NCBI GenBank assembly: GCA_029004715.1
Contig: JAQVYX010000009.1
Coordinates: 1-35,745, forward strand
DNA from: Acidaminococcaceae bacterium
GTDB lineage: Bacteria > Bacillota > Negativicutes > Acidaminococcales > Acidaminococcaceae
Direction: 5' to 3'
DNA: 35,745 nucleotides
Shown here: piece after piece, positions 1 to 7,970 of the stretch
How the letters are laid out: every line of letters starts with the position of its first letter
How positions within the stretch are numbered: position 1 is the first letter of the stretch
Notes under the pieces: model-generated
Databases searched by the model: none
What the model saw: only the letters and a program-made list of their open reading frames with translations
Told to the model about the DNA's origin: nothing
Program-made: the position numbers and the translations under genes

Positions 1-2
1 AA

Positions 3-773
3 GTTATAAAAAAAAGAGTACATCCTGTATTCCAAAAAGACTTAATGGCCTTTGTTGCAAGTAGAGAAATGATTAAGCTATATGAATCTGGAACAACAGA
101 GGTTTACAAAGAGTATTTACGTACAGATAATGAACATAGTGGCAGCCAATGGTATAAAAATAGGTATAGTTTTGCACGAAATCCCCTAAATGGGCATATA
201 ATGCTGTTTATTGTGGTGAAAAATATTCATGCAGAAAAATTGGCGGAAGTTAAAATAAAATATGCCGCTGAACACGATGCTTTGACGGGAGCTTATAATA
301 GAGGGGCGTTAAGCAGGCTTGCTAAGGACAAACTTGAAAGGTTGGGTGATGATAAGTATACAGCCTTTGTTATTTTCGATTTAGATAAATTCAAAGAAGT
401 TAACGATACATATGGTCATCAAAAGGGTGATCAAGTTTTGTGTACTTTAGTTAAAACAATCCATAGAGTTTTCCGCAGAGAAGATTGTGTTTGTCGTTTA
501 GGCGGAGATGAATTTGCCGTGCTGCTGGAAGGAATGGGAGACGAGGCATTGCTGCTCAAAAAAGCTAAGGAGATTTGCAAGAGTATTGCCAATGAGCATT
601 TTCATTTAACTACAGCACCGGTGACTTGTTCGGTGGGGGCAGCTATAGCTCCGCAACATGGTATTACTTTTGAGGAGTTATATAAACATGCGGATGAAGC
701 ATTATATTTAATAAAAGATAAAGGCAGAAATGGTTATTGTTTGTATGGACATGACCCTACAAAATTGGCTTGA
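3..773 (+). CDS. PAS-GGDEF diguanylate cyclase, 5' truncated by window
   Basis: Reading frame stays open from base 3 to the window edge (VIKKRVHPVFQKDLMAF...), so the ATG at 45 is probably internal. RLGGDEF active-site motif; RRED five residues upstream matches the inhibitory I-site RxxD; PAS-like segment N-terminal. Confidence 0.88.
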   Translation, partial: VIKKRVHPVFQKDLMAFVASREMIKLYESGTTEVYKEYLRTDNEHSGSQWYKNRYSFARNPLNGHIMLFIVVKNIHAEKLAEVKIKYAAEHDALTGAYNRGALSRLAKDKLERLGDDKYTAFVIFDLDKFKEVNDTYGHQKGDQVLCTLVKTIHRVFRREDCVCRLGGDEFAVLLEGMGDEALLLKKAKEICKSIANEHFHLTTAPVTCSVGAAIAPQHGITFEELYKHADEALYLIKDKGRNGYCLYGHDPTKLA

Positions 774-824
774 TAAACTTTTCTTAGGTCGTAAGCAAAT
801 AAAACTAAATATTCTGATAATTGC

Positions 825-853
825 TTGCATTTTATAAATTTTAGAGTTATAAT
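825..853 (+). promoter_or_regulatory. sigma70-type promoter of ncRNA candidate
   Basis: TTGCAT (825-830), 17-nt spacer, TATAAT (848-853). Confidence 0.65.
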
Positions 854-859
854 TTAGGC

Positions 860-1168
860 GATGATAGGGCTGGATTTAAATAGGTGGAGAAGGATCGGAA
901 GATGTGAAGATGGTTTTCTTTTCATTGAAGAGTTATTGCTCGGAATAGTCTAAAGTGGGATTTGTCCTTCTAGCCTATTTTTATACAAGGGGTAGGTGAT
1001 ACTTGCCTACCCCATTGTTTAGAGGCAACACCTGGGAGGGTGTTTGGTGACGTGGTCGCCTTACTCATTCCGTATGTTCATAGTATTTGGAAAATGTTTG
1101 ATTATTAACTTGGTGGTCGCGTCAAAAAAAGAAGGTAGAGGGGATAAAATCCTCTACCTTCTTTTTTG
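860..1168 (+). ncRNA. unclassified structured non-coding RNA candidate
   Basis: No ORF. Consensus promoter immediately upstream and strong intrinsic terminator at the end. Several complementary helices: AAATAGG..AGAAGGA with TCCTTCT..CCTATTT; GGGGTAGG/CCTACCCC; AACACC/GGTGTT; GGTGA/TCGCC. Confidence 0.5.
1131..1168 (+). terminator. bidirectional intrinsic terminator
   Basis: AGAAGGTAGAGG ... CCTCTACCTTCT with T-run on + strand and A-run before it (T-run on - strand). Confidence 0.85.
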
Positions 1169-1209
1169 TCTTTTAATCTAATAATTAGAATGGTATTTTT
1201 TAGGGAAGT

Positions 1210-2052
1210 TTAATTGTTCAGCAAGTTTTTGACAATATTTTCTAAAGCCATATTTGTTTCTTTGCTTAATTTATCTAGGGGGTCACCATTGTCATCGCTT
1301 TCAACAATCTGCGGGTCAATAGGAATTTTTCCTAAGAAAGAAATATGCTTTTCAGCAGCCAATTTTTCGCCGCCACCACTTTTAAAAATATTGTGCACGG
1401 TATGGCAATTAGGACAAACAAAACCACTCATGTTTTCGATAATGCCGGCAACGGGAATTTTTGCCAATTCACAGAAATTCAGAGACTTACGCACATCGGC
1501 TAGGGCTATTTCCTGAGGAGTAGTAACCACTATGGCTTTGGCATCAGGAATAGTTTGGACAACGGTTAAAGGTTCATCACCGGTCCCGGGCGGGCAGTCG
1601 ATAATTAAATAGTCAAGTGGTGACCACTTAGTGTCAGCCAAGAATTGACGAATTACACCAATTTTTATCGGGCCACGCCAAATAAGGGCGGCGTCATTAT
1701 CGGCAAGAAGACCCTGCACGGTCATTACTTCTAAATTATCCTTGTACTGGTATGGCAGCATTTTATTTCCCACGGTATTAATTGGGATACCGGTTAAACC
1801 AAGTATGCCGGCAATACTAGGACCGTGAAGATCAACATCTAAAAGTCCAACCTTAAAGCCTTTTTTACTTAAAAGTACTGCTATATCAGCAGCTACGGTG
1901 CTTTTACCTACGCCACCTTTACCACTCATTATCACCAATTTGTTTTTTACTTGGCTTAAAAATTTTTCAATATTGAGGTCTTGTTCACTGGGTTCAGGCT
2001 TGTTATTGCAGCTAGTACAATCCTCGTGCGAACAGTTATCGCATTCTGACAT
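1210..2052 (-). CDS. mrp: Mrp/ApbC-family P-loop ATPase (Fe-S carrier)
   Basis: VIMSGKGGVGKSTVAADIA deviant Walker A; Cys-rich N-terminus CDNCSHEDCTSC; C-terminal CPNC. Confidence 0.92.
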   Translation of the reverse strand: MSECDNCSHEDCTSCNNKPEPSEQDLNIEKFLSQVKNKLVIMSGKGGVGKSTVAADIAVLLSKKGFKVGLLDVDLHGPSIAGILGLTGIPINTVGNKMLPYQYKDNLEVMTVQGLLADNDAALIWRGPIKIGVIRQFLADTKWSPLDYLIIDCPPGTGDEPLTVVQTIPDAKAIVVTTPQEIALADVRKSLNFCELAKIPVAGIIENMSGFVCPNCHTVHNIFKSGGGEKLAAEKHISFLGKIPIDPQIVESDDNGDPLDKLSKETNMALENIVKNLLNN

Positions 2053-2206
2053 TATGATTCCTCCTTCAAAAAGTTTTAGTATAACTGGTATAATTATAGG
2101 TTAAATTTAAGATTGTTGCAAATAATATGATATAGGGAAAAAATAAATGGCTAACTTCGTTTTGTTTTCGTGTATAATAAAAGATAGAAAGATAAGGAGG
2201 GAAAAA

Positions 2207-2842
2207 ATGAAATTAATACATATTTATAAAAAAATGGTACTGGCAATCGCTATAACTGCTTTGTGTTTAAGTTCGACATTGGTGTCTGCTCAGGAGCGCA
2301 AAACGCTTTTGGCCGATGGGGAGCTTTTTACTGTGGCGCGGGTTATGGATACCGGTAAAATATTATATGAAAACACGGCCAATAGTACTTGGGTTTGGCA
2401 GGGAACTAGCGGTTATCCTTTAGGTTTATCTTTCGGCGTAATTGTAAACAAGGCCAATACAAGAACAAATATGGTTGAGAAAAAACATAATTTTAAGGCG
2501 AAAGTCTCTACGGAATCCATATTACTGGCGCAGGAGGCCAAAGCTAGTTGCGTTGGTAAGTCTTATGAAAATAAATTAATTCTTTATGGTACTACAGGTG
2601 AGAGCGAGGCTAAAACTGCGGTAGCTATTAATAAGGTGGAATTATTTGGCAGGTTGCTTAATGTAACAATAGCCTTGAGAAATGTAGCACCTAATATTTC
2701 TTTACCTAAAGCTTTGACTTATCAAGAAGCCAAGCAGACTATTTCTTTTAAAAAATTGCCTAAATTTGGTAATTTGCGTGTACGTTTTGTAGATATGAAG
2801 GGCAATACGTTAAAAATAGAAGACGTTGTACTTGGACGCTAA
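2207..2842 (+). CDS. small secreted protein of unknown function
   Basis: ATG at 2207 follows AAGGAGGG; predicted signal peptide MKLIHIYKKMVLAIAITALCLSSTLVSAQ. The ORF-track start at 2147 lacks an RBS. Confidence 0.7.
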   Translation: MKLIHIYKKMVLAIAITALCLSSTLVSAQERKTLLADGELFTVARVMDTGKILYENTANSTWVWQGTSGYPLGLSFGVIVNKANTRTNMVEKKHNFKAKVSTESILLAQEAKASCVGKSYENKLILYGTTGESEAKTAVAINKVELFGRLLNVTIALRNVAPNISLPKALTYQEAKQTISFKKLPKFGNLRVRFVDMKGNTLKIEDVVLGR

Positions 2843-2861
2843 GAGTTAGGAGATTTTCTTA

Positions 2862-3599
2862 ATGGATTTACACTTATTAGTTATAACGTCCATAGCTGTT
2901 TTTGCTGCAACCATGTTTCAAACTATAGCAGGATTTGGATACGCAATTATAGGCGTTCCTCTTCTTTCCGGTATTTTAGGTATTAAGGAAACCGTAATTT
3001 TTCTTTTGATAGGTAGCGTTTACATGCGCATTTATGTAGTGTTTAAAGTGCGAAAAGAGCTAGAATTTGGTATGGTTAAACGTATATTTTTAGGGGCTAT
3101 GGTTGGAATTATTCCGGGGAGTATGATGCTTAGATACTTAGATGGTAATTCTTTGCGTATTGTTTTGGGTGTGACCTTAATTTTGGCGGTTATAGTTTTA
3201 AAATCTAATTATCGTTGGCATACGGTGCATGAGAAATTAGAGCAATTTTGTTTTGGAGTTATTGGTGGTTTTTTCAATGGATCCACCAGTGTAGGCGGAC
3301 CTCCTATAGTGCTTTATATGCTCAATGCTCAACAACCTAAAGAAAAAATGCGCGCCAATTTATTTTTATATTTTCTTATGACAAATATTTTTACGATGTT
3401 AGTTTGGCTTATCCTTGGAAGCGCACATTTTTCTGATATAGTGGGGTTGCCATTGTGGACATTACCGGCAGCTTTTCTTGGTATTTATGCCGGAGAAAAG
3501 ATTTTTTTCCATATTAACCAGCATTTATTTAACCGTATTGCTATGGCTACGATTTTGCTTAGTGGTTTAAATATGATTTACAAAGGTTTTAAGCTGTAA
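2862..3599 (+). CDS. TSUP (TauE/SafE) family membrane permease
   Basis: Polytopic membrane protein with TSUP-like ...QTIAGFGYAIIGVPLL... and GGFFNGSTSVGGPPIVLYML motifs. Confidence 0.85.
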   Translation: MDLHLLVITSIAVFAATMFQTIAGFGYAIIGVPLLSGILGIKETVIFLLIGSVYMRIYVVFKVRKELEFGMVKRIFLGAMVGIIPGSMMLRYLDGNSLRIVLGVTLILAVIVLKSNYRWHTVHEKLEQFCFGVIGGFFNGSTSVGGPPIVLYMLNAQQPKEKMRANLFLYFLMTNIFTMLVWLILGSAHFSDIVGLPLWTLPAAFLGIYAGEKIFFHINQHLFNRIAMATILLSGLNMIYKGFKL

Positions 3600-3646
3600 T
3601 ATTGTTAACAGTTTGAGCTATGTTTTTGGGTGCTAACTTTTTTTTC

Positions 3647-3675
3647 TTGACAGGTAATAATTTTGGGGTTAAGAT
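3647..3675 (+). promoter_or_regulatory. promoter of aromatic operon leader
   Basis: TTGACA (3647-3652), 17 nt, TAAGAT (3670-3675). Confidence 0.75.
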
Positions 3676-3681
3676 TACACC

Positions 3682-3698
3682 AATTAGTTTAACTAATT
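3682..3698 (+). promoter_or_regulatory. palindromic operator candidate at predicted +1 region
   Basis: AATTAGTT-T-AACTAATT, perfect 8-bp inverted repeat with 1-nt centre, just downstream of the -10. Confidence 0.5.
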
Positions 3699-3722
3699 AA
3701 CTACAAAGGGCGGTACTTATAG

Positions 3723-3857
3723 ATGAATACTCAAAATACAATGAATTGGACAACTGAATTTGCGTTTACTTTTGACCAAAGCTATTACTTTAGCGTTGGT
3801 TATTTTACTTGCGCACAATTTCATAGTTCTAATTCCGTAGCGAGACATCATAAATAG
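3723..3857 (+). CDS. leader peptide of aromatic amino-acid operon attenuator
   Basis: ATG...TAG encoding MNTQNTMNWTTEFAFTFDQSYYFSVGYFTCAQFHSSNSVARHHK (44 aa; 6 Phe, 3 Tyr, 1 Trp). RBS-like AAAGGGCGG 9 nt upstream. Below the ORF-track length cutoff. Confidence 0.8.
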   Translation: MNTQNTMNWTTEFAFTFDQSYYFSVGYFTCAQFHSSNSVARHHK

Positions 3858-3899
3858 GCGGCAGCTTGTTGTGGCCTTTAACTAAAGATTGGTTATGAT

Positions 3900-3928
3900 A
3901 CAGACTCTTTGCGAGTCTGTTTTTTTTA
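3900..3928 (+). terminator. attenuator terminator
   Basis: ACAGACTC-TTTGC-GAGTCTGT followed by a T-run, located between the leader peptide and the first aro gene. Confidence 0.85.
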
Positions 3929-3967
3929 TTCAAAATTAACATAAAAATTTAAGGGAGAGTGTTGAAA

Positions 3968-4981
3968 ATGATTATTGTAATGAAACCAGGGGCACCATTA
4001 GAAGAGTGTAATAAAATAAAAACAGGGTTGGAAAAACAAGGGTTTTATATTAATGAAAGTCGTGGTGTTAATTTTTGTATCTTTGGTGTAGTTGGCGACA
4101 CAAGTATGGTGGATAAACGCCGTATCAGTGCTAATGATTGGGTAGAAAAAATTATGGCAGTGCAGGAACCCTATAAACGTGCTAATCGTATGTTCCACCC
4201 GGAAAATACAGTAGTGGATGTCTGCGGTCAAAAAATTGGTGGAGAAAAGTTGGCTATTATTGCAGGACCTTGTTCCATCGAAACTTCAGCTCAAATGGAT
4301 ATAGTGGCAGGAGCGGTAAAATCGGCAGGAGCTAATTTTCTACGAGGAGGGGCTTTTAAGCCACGTACTTCACCTTATTCTTTCCAGGGTTTAAAGGAAA
4401 AAGGACTAGATATGTTAGTAGAAGCCGGGAAAAATAGTGGGCTACCCATAGTTACCGAAATTATGTCTATAGATAAAATCGAGAAATTTGTTGAATGTGT
4501 AGATGTTATACAGGTAGGTGCACGCAATATGCAAAACTTTGAACTTTTAAAAGAATTAGGTAAAACCAATGTTCCGATTTTACTTAAACGGGGGCTATCA
4601 GCTACTATCGAGGAGTGGCTCATGTCTGCAGAATATATTATGTCTGGTGGTAATGATAATGTTATTTTGTGTGAGCGGGGAATTCGCACATTTGAAACTT
4701 ATACTCGTAACACTTTGGATCTTAGCTCTATTCCTGCAGTAAAAAAATTAAGTCACTTACCTGTTATAGTTGATCCAAGCCATGCAGCCGGAATGTGGTG
4801 GATGGTAGAGCCCTTGGCAAAAGCGGCAGTAGCTGTCGGAGCCGACGGACTTATGATTGAAGTGCATAATGATCCGGAAAATGCTTGGTGTGATGGTGGG
4901 CAAAGTTTAAAACCGGAGAGATTTGCGCTTTTAATGCAAGAGTTAGAAAAAATTGCAGCTATTGTAGATAGAAAAATTTAA
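3968..4981 (+). CDS. aroF: 3-deoxy-7-phosphoheptulonate (DAHP) synthase, copy 1
   Basis: N-terminal ferredoxin-like regulatory domain plus DAHPS core (AGPCSIET, RGGAFKPRTSPYSFQGL, GARNMQNFELL, DPSHAAG). ORF-track start is GTG 3959; ATG 3968 aligns with the start of copy 2. Confidence 0.93.
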   Translation: MIIVMKPGAPLEECNKIKTGLEKQGFYINESRGVNFCIFGVVGDTSMVDKRRISANDWVEKIMAVQEPYKRANRMFHPENTVVDVCGQKIGGEKLAIIAGPCSIETSAQMDIVAGAVKSAGANFLRGGAFKPRTSPYSFQGLKEKGLDMLVEAGKNSGLPIVTEIMSIDKIEKFVECVDVIQVGARNMQNFELLKELGKTNVPILLKRGLSATIEEWLMSAEYIMSGGNDNVILCERGIRTFETYTRNTLDLSSIPAVKKLSHLPVIVDPSHAAGMWWMVEPLAKAAVAVGADGLMIEVHNDPENAWCDGGQSLKPERFALLMQELEKIAAIVDRKI

Positions 4982-4996
4982 AGGGGGAAAGTTATC

Positions 4997-6010
4997 GTGA
5001 TTATTGTATTAAAACCTGGTGCACCGCAAGAAGAATGTCAGAAAATAAAAAATATTTTACTAAAGAATAATTTCCAAATTAATGAAATTGTTGGCGTTAA
5101 CATTACTATTTATGGTGTGATTGGCGATACTAGCACTTTTGATCCACGCAGTATTACGGTTAATGACTGGGTGGAGAAGGTAATGCGAGTGCAAGAACCA
5201 TTTAAAAGGGCTAATCGCATGTTTCACCCAGAGGCTACTGTCATTGATGTTAGCGGAGTCAAATTTGGCAGCAAAAAATTAGCAGTAATCGCCGGTCCCT
5301 GCTCAATTGAGACTACAGGGCAAATAAATGGAGTGGCTGCTTCCGTTAAATCTGCAGGAGCAACTTTGTTGCGGGGGGGAGCTTTTAAACCACGTACTTC
5401 ACCATATTCTTTCCAGGGCCTAAAAGAAAAGGGCTTAGATATGCTTGTAGCAGCAGGTAAGTCGAATAAATTACCTGTCGTTACAGAAATTATGTCCATT
5501 GATAAAATAGAAAAATTTGTCGACTGTGTTGACCTAATTCAAGTAGGTGCACGCAATATGCAAAACTTTGAACTTTTAAAAGAATTAGGTAAAACTAATG
5601 TTCCGATTTTACTTAAACGGGGGTTATCAGCTACTATCGAAGAGTGGCTTATGTCCGCAGAATATATAATGTCTAGTGGTAATGAAAATGTTATACTTTG
5701 TGAAAGAGGTATTAGAACTTTTGAAACTTACACCCGTAATACTCTAGATCTTAGTGCTATACCGGCAGTAAAGAAGCTGAGCCATTTGCCGGTTATAGTA
5801 GACCCTAGTCATGCTGCAGGTATGTGGTGGATGGTAGAGCCCTTGGCAAAAGCAGCAGTAGCAGTGGGCGCCGATGGACTTATGATAGAAGTGCATAATG
5901 ATCCTGAAAATGCTTGGTGTGATGGGGCGCAAAGTCTTAAACCTGACCGTTTTGCTAATCTCATGAAAGAACTTTCTGAGATTGCGGAAATAGTTGGAAG
6001 AGAACTATAA
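4997..6010 (+). CDS. aroF: DAHP synthase, copy 2 (tandem paralog)
   Basis: Same architecture as copy 1; GTG start after AAAGGGGGAAAG; aligns with copy 1 at a constant 1029-bp offset where I checked. Confidence 0.93.
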   Translation: MIIVLKPGAPQEECQKIKNILLKNNFQINEIVGVNITIYGVIGDTSTFDPRSITVNDWVEKVMRVQEPFKRANRMFHPEATVIDVSGVKFGSKKLAVIAGPCSIETTGQINGVAASVKSAGATLLRGGAFKPRTSPYSFQGLKEKGLDMLVAAGKSNKLPVVTEIMSIDKIEKFVDCVDLIQVGARNMQNFELLKELGKTNVPILLKRGLSATIEEWLMSAEYIMSSGNENVILCERGIRTFETYTRNTLDLSAIPAVKKLSHLPVIVDPSHAAGMWWMVEPLAKAAVAVGADGLMIEVHNDPENAWCDGAQSLKPDRFANLMKELSEIAEIVGREL

Positions 6011-6044
6011 TGTAGGTAGATTGTTTAAAGGTGGGCTCGCTATT

Positions 6045-6920
6045 TTGAAGAAAAAATTGCAGGATATAAATTTTGCTATTATAGGCTTAGGTCTAATTGG
6101 CGGTTCGTACGCAAAAGCGTTAAAAAATTTAAAAGTTAAAAATATAATTGGTGTAGATAGTAACCCTATTGTAGCTATGATGGCTAAAGATGAAGGGGTT
6201 ATAACGGAAACCTGTATTGATTCTATGGAAGCCTTGCAAAGGGCGGATGTTATTATTTGTGCTTTGTATCCTGATGCTGTAACGGATTTCGTCAAGGAAA
6301 ACGTGCAAAATTTCAAAAAAAATATAATTTTTACCGATGTTATGGGCATTAAAGGTGATCTTCTAGAAGAGGTGGACAAGTTTTTGGGACCAGGTCACGA
6401 TTTTGTTGCAGGGCATCCTATGGCTGGACGCGAAGGGCAAGGATATGGACAATCAGCTGCCGAAATTTTTAATGGTTCTAATTACATAGTTGTTTCCAGA
6501 GCTCAGAATAAAGAAGAAAATATAGCTTGGCTAAAAAGTTTTGCTTATGCTTTAGGCTGTAAAGACGTAGTGGAAGTAACACCTAAAGAACATGATGAAA
6601 TCATTGCTTATACCAGCAATTTACCTCATGTTATGGCTGTAGCTCTCGTTAATAGTGAATCTATGAACTCGAATAGCAAGCATTTTATCGCTGGGGGGTT
6701 TCGAGATGCTACGCGAGTAGCGGATATAAATGTAGCTTTGTGGGCAGATTTATTTATGCATAATAGAAAAAATGTGGTAGCAGAAATAACTAAATTGCAA
6801 AAACAATTAGGAATTTGGGAAAGAGCGCTGGCAACAGGTGACAGAGAGGGAATTGAACATATGATGAGTATTGCTAAGGAAAAGAGGAAGGAGCTGTTCA
6901 ATGCCAAAAATTTCCGTTGA
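6045..6920 (+). CDS. tyrA: prephenate dehydrogenase
   Basis: FAIIGLGLIGGSYAKAL Rossmann motif, GHPMAGREGQGY. TTG 6045 with AAAGGTGGG upstream is the likely start (ORF-track start is 5994). Confidence 0.88.
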   Translation: MKKKLQDINFAIIGLGLIGGSYAKALKNLKVKNIIGVDSNPIVAMMAKDEGVITETCIDSMEALQRADVIICALYPDAVTDFVKENVQNFKKNIIFTDVMGIKGDLLEEVDKFLGPGHDFVAGHPMAGREGQGYGQSAAEIFNGSNYIVVSRAQNKEENIAWLKSFAYALGCKDVVEVTPKEHDEIIAYTSNLPHVMAVALVNSESMNSNSKHFIAGGFRDATRVADINVALWADLFMHNRKNVVAEITKLQKQLGIWERALATGDREGIEHMMSIAKEKRKELFNAKNFR

Positions 6921-7962
6921 TTTAGGGAAAAATTCATATGATATTCTCATTGCTAAAGGTGTGTGGAGCGAAATTGGGGTGAAAATTCACGCCCTATCTT
7001 CTGCAGATAAAATTGCTATTATTACAGATTCCAATGTGGAAAACCTTTATGGCAAATATTTGCAGCAGCAACTTGCTGCAGAAGGGTTTCAAGTTAGTTG
7101 CATTACCATAGCACCGGGAGAAACTAGTAAGAATTTAGAAGTTTTGGGGCAGGTATATGCTGCTTTAGCTAATTTTGGCATAACACGCGGAGATCTTATT
7201 GTCACATTAGGTGGTGGGGTACCTGGAGATCTAGGCGGTTTTGCTGCAGCAACTTTTTTACGTGGTATTGATTTCATTCAAATTCCTACAACCCTTTTGG
7301 CTCAAGTTGACAGCAGTGTTGGTGGAAAGGTAGCTGTTGATTTGCCTGCCGGTAAAAATTTAGTCGGGAGTTTTTATCAACCCAAAGCTGTTTTTATTGA
7401 TCCGATATTACTAAATACTTTGCCACTTAGATATTTACATGATGGTTTGGCAGAAGTTATTAAGTATGGTGCTTTTGGTGATGAAAAACTTTGGTCTATG
7501 TTAGAAGGAATATATAGCGATGCAAAATTACTGGCTAATATTACAGAAATTATTGCTGCTTGTTGCACAATAAAAGCTCGCATAGTAAAAAATGATGAGT
7601 TCGATTTAGGGGAGCGTATGCTTTTAAATTTTGGACATACTATTGGTCATGCAGTAGAAAAATGTTATGACTATGAAAAATATACCCATGGTGAAGGTGT
7701 GGGCATTGGTATGGTTAGGTTAACAGAACAAACTGAAAAACTAGGCCTTACTGAACAAGGAACCAGCAAGCGGTTACGTGCCATATTGGCTCAATATAAA
7801 TTGCCGACGGATGTAGAGTTAAGCCAAAAGCAGATTATGGATGTTATTAATTTAGATAAGAAAAAAAATGGAAGTAATATTACCCTTATTGTTTTAGATA
7901 AAATTGGTTCAGGGCGTTTATTAAAAATAGCTTATGTAGATTTAGCAAAATATATTGTTTAG
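6901..7962 (+). CDS. aroB: 3-dehydroquinate synthase
   Basis: LGGGVPGDLGGFAAATFLRGIDFIQIPTTLLAQVDSSVGGK; ATG 6901 preceded by GAGGAAGGAG. Confidence 0.95.
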   Translation: MPKISVDLGKNSYDILIAKGVWSEIGVKIHALSSADKIAIITDSNVENLYGKYLQQQLAAEGFQVSCITIAPGETSKNLEVLGQVYAALANFGITRGDLIVTLGGGVPGDLGGFAAATFLRGIDFIQIPTTLLAQVDSSVGGKVAVDLPAGKNLVGSFYQPKAVFIDPILLNTLPLRYLHDGLAEVIKYGAFGDEKLWSMLEGIYSDAKLLANITEIIAACCTIKARIVKNDEFDLGERMLLNFGHTIGHAVEKCYDYEKYTHGEGVGIGMVRLTEQTEKLGLTEQGTSKRLRAILAQYKLPTDVELSQKQIMDVINLDKKKNGSNITLIVLDKIGSGRLLKIAYVDLAKYIV

Positions 7963-7970
7963 GAGTTTTT

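Noticed and set aside
860-1168. Identification as RNase P, tmRNA, SRP or 6S RNA
   Set aside because: No GAGGAAAGUCC (RNase P), no tRNA-like ends (tmRNA), no SRP GGAA/GCAG core and no evident 6S bubble. Left as unclassified.
1214-1516. ORFs antisense to mrp (also 1898-2104)
   Set aside because: They lie opposite a clear P-loop ATPase gene, lack RBS and have low-complexity composition typical of shadow frames.
3998-4231. Many antisense ORFs across the aro operon (e.g. 4375-4689, 5224-5499, 6005-6379, 8822-9082, 9169-9555)
   Set aside because: Each is fully overlapped by a strongly recognised gene; no motif or RBS.
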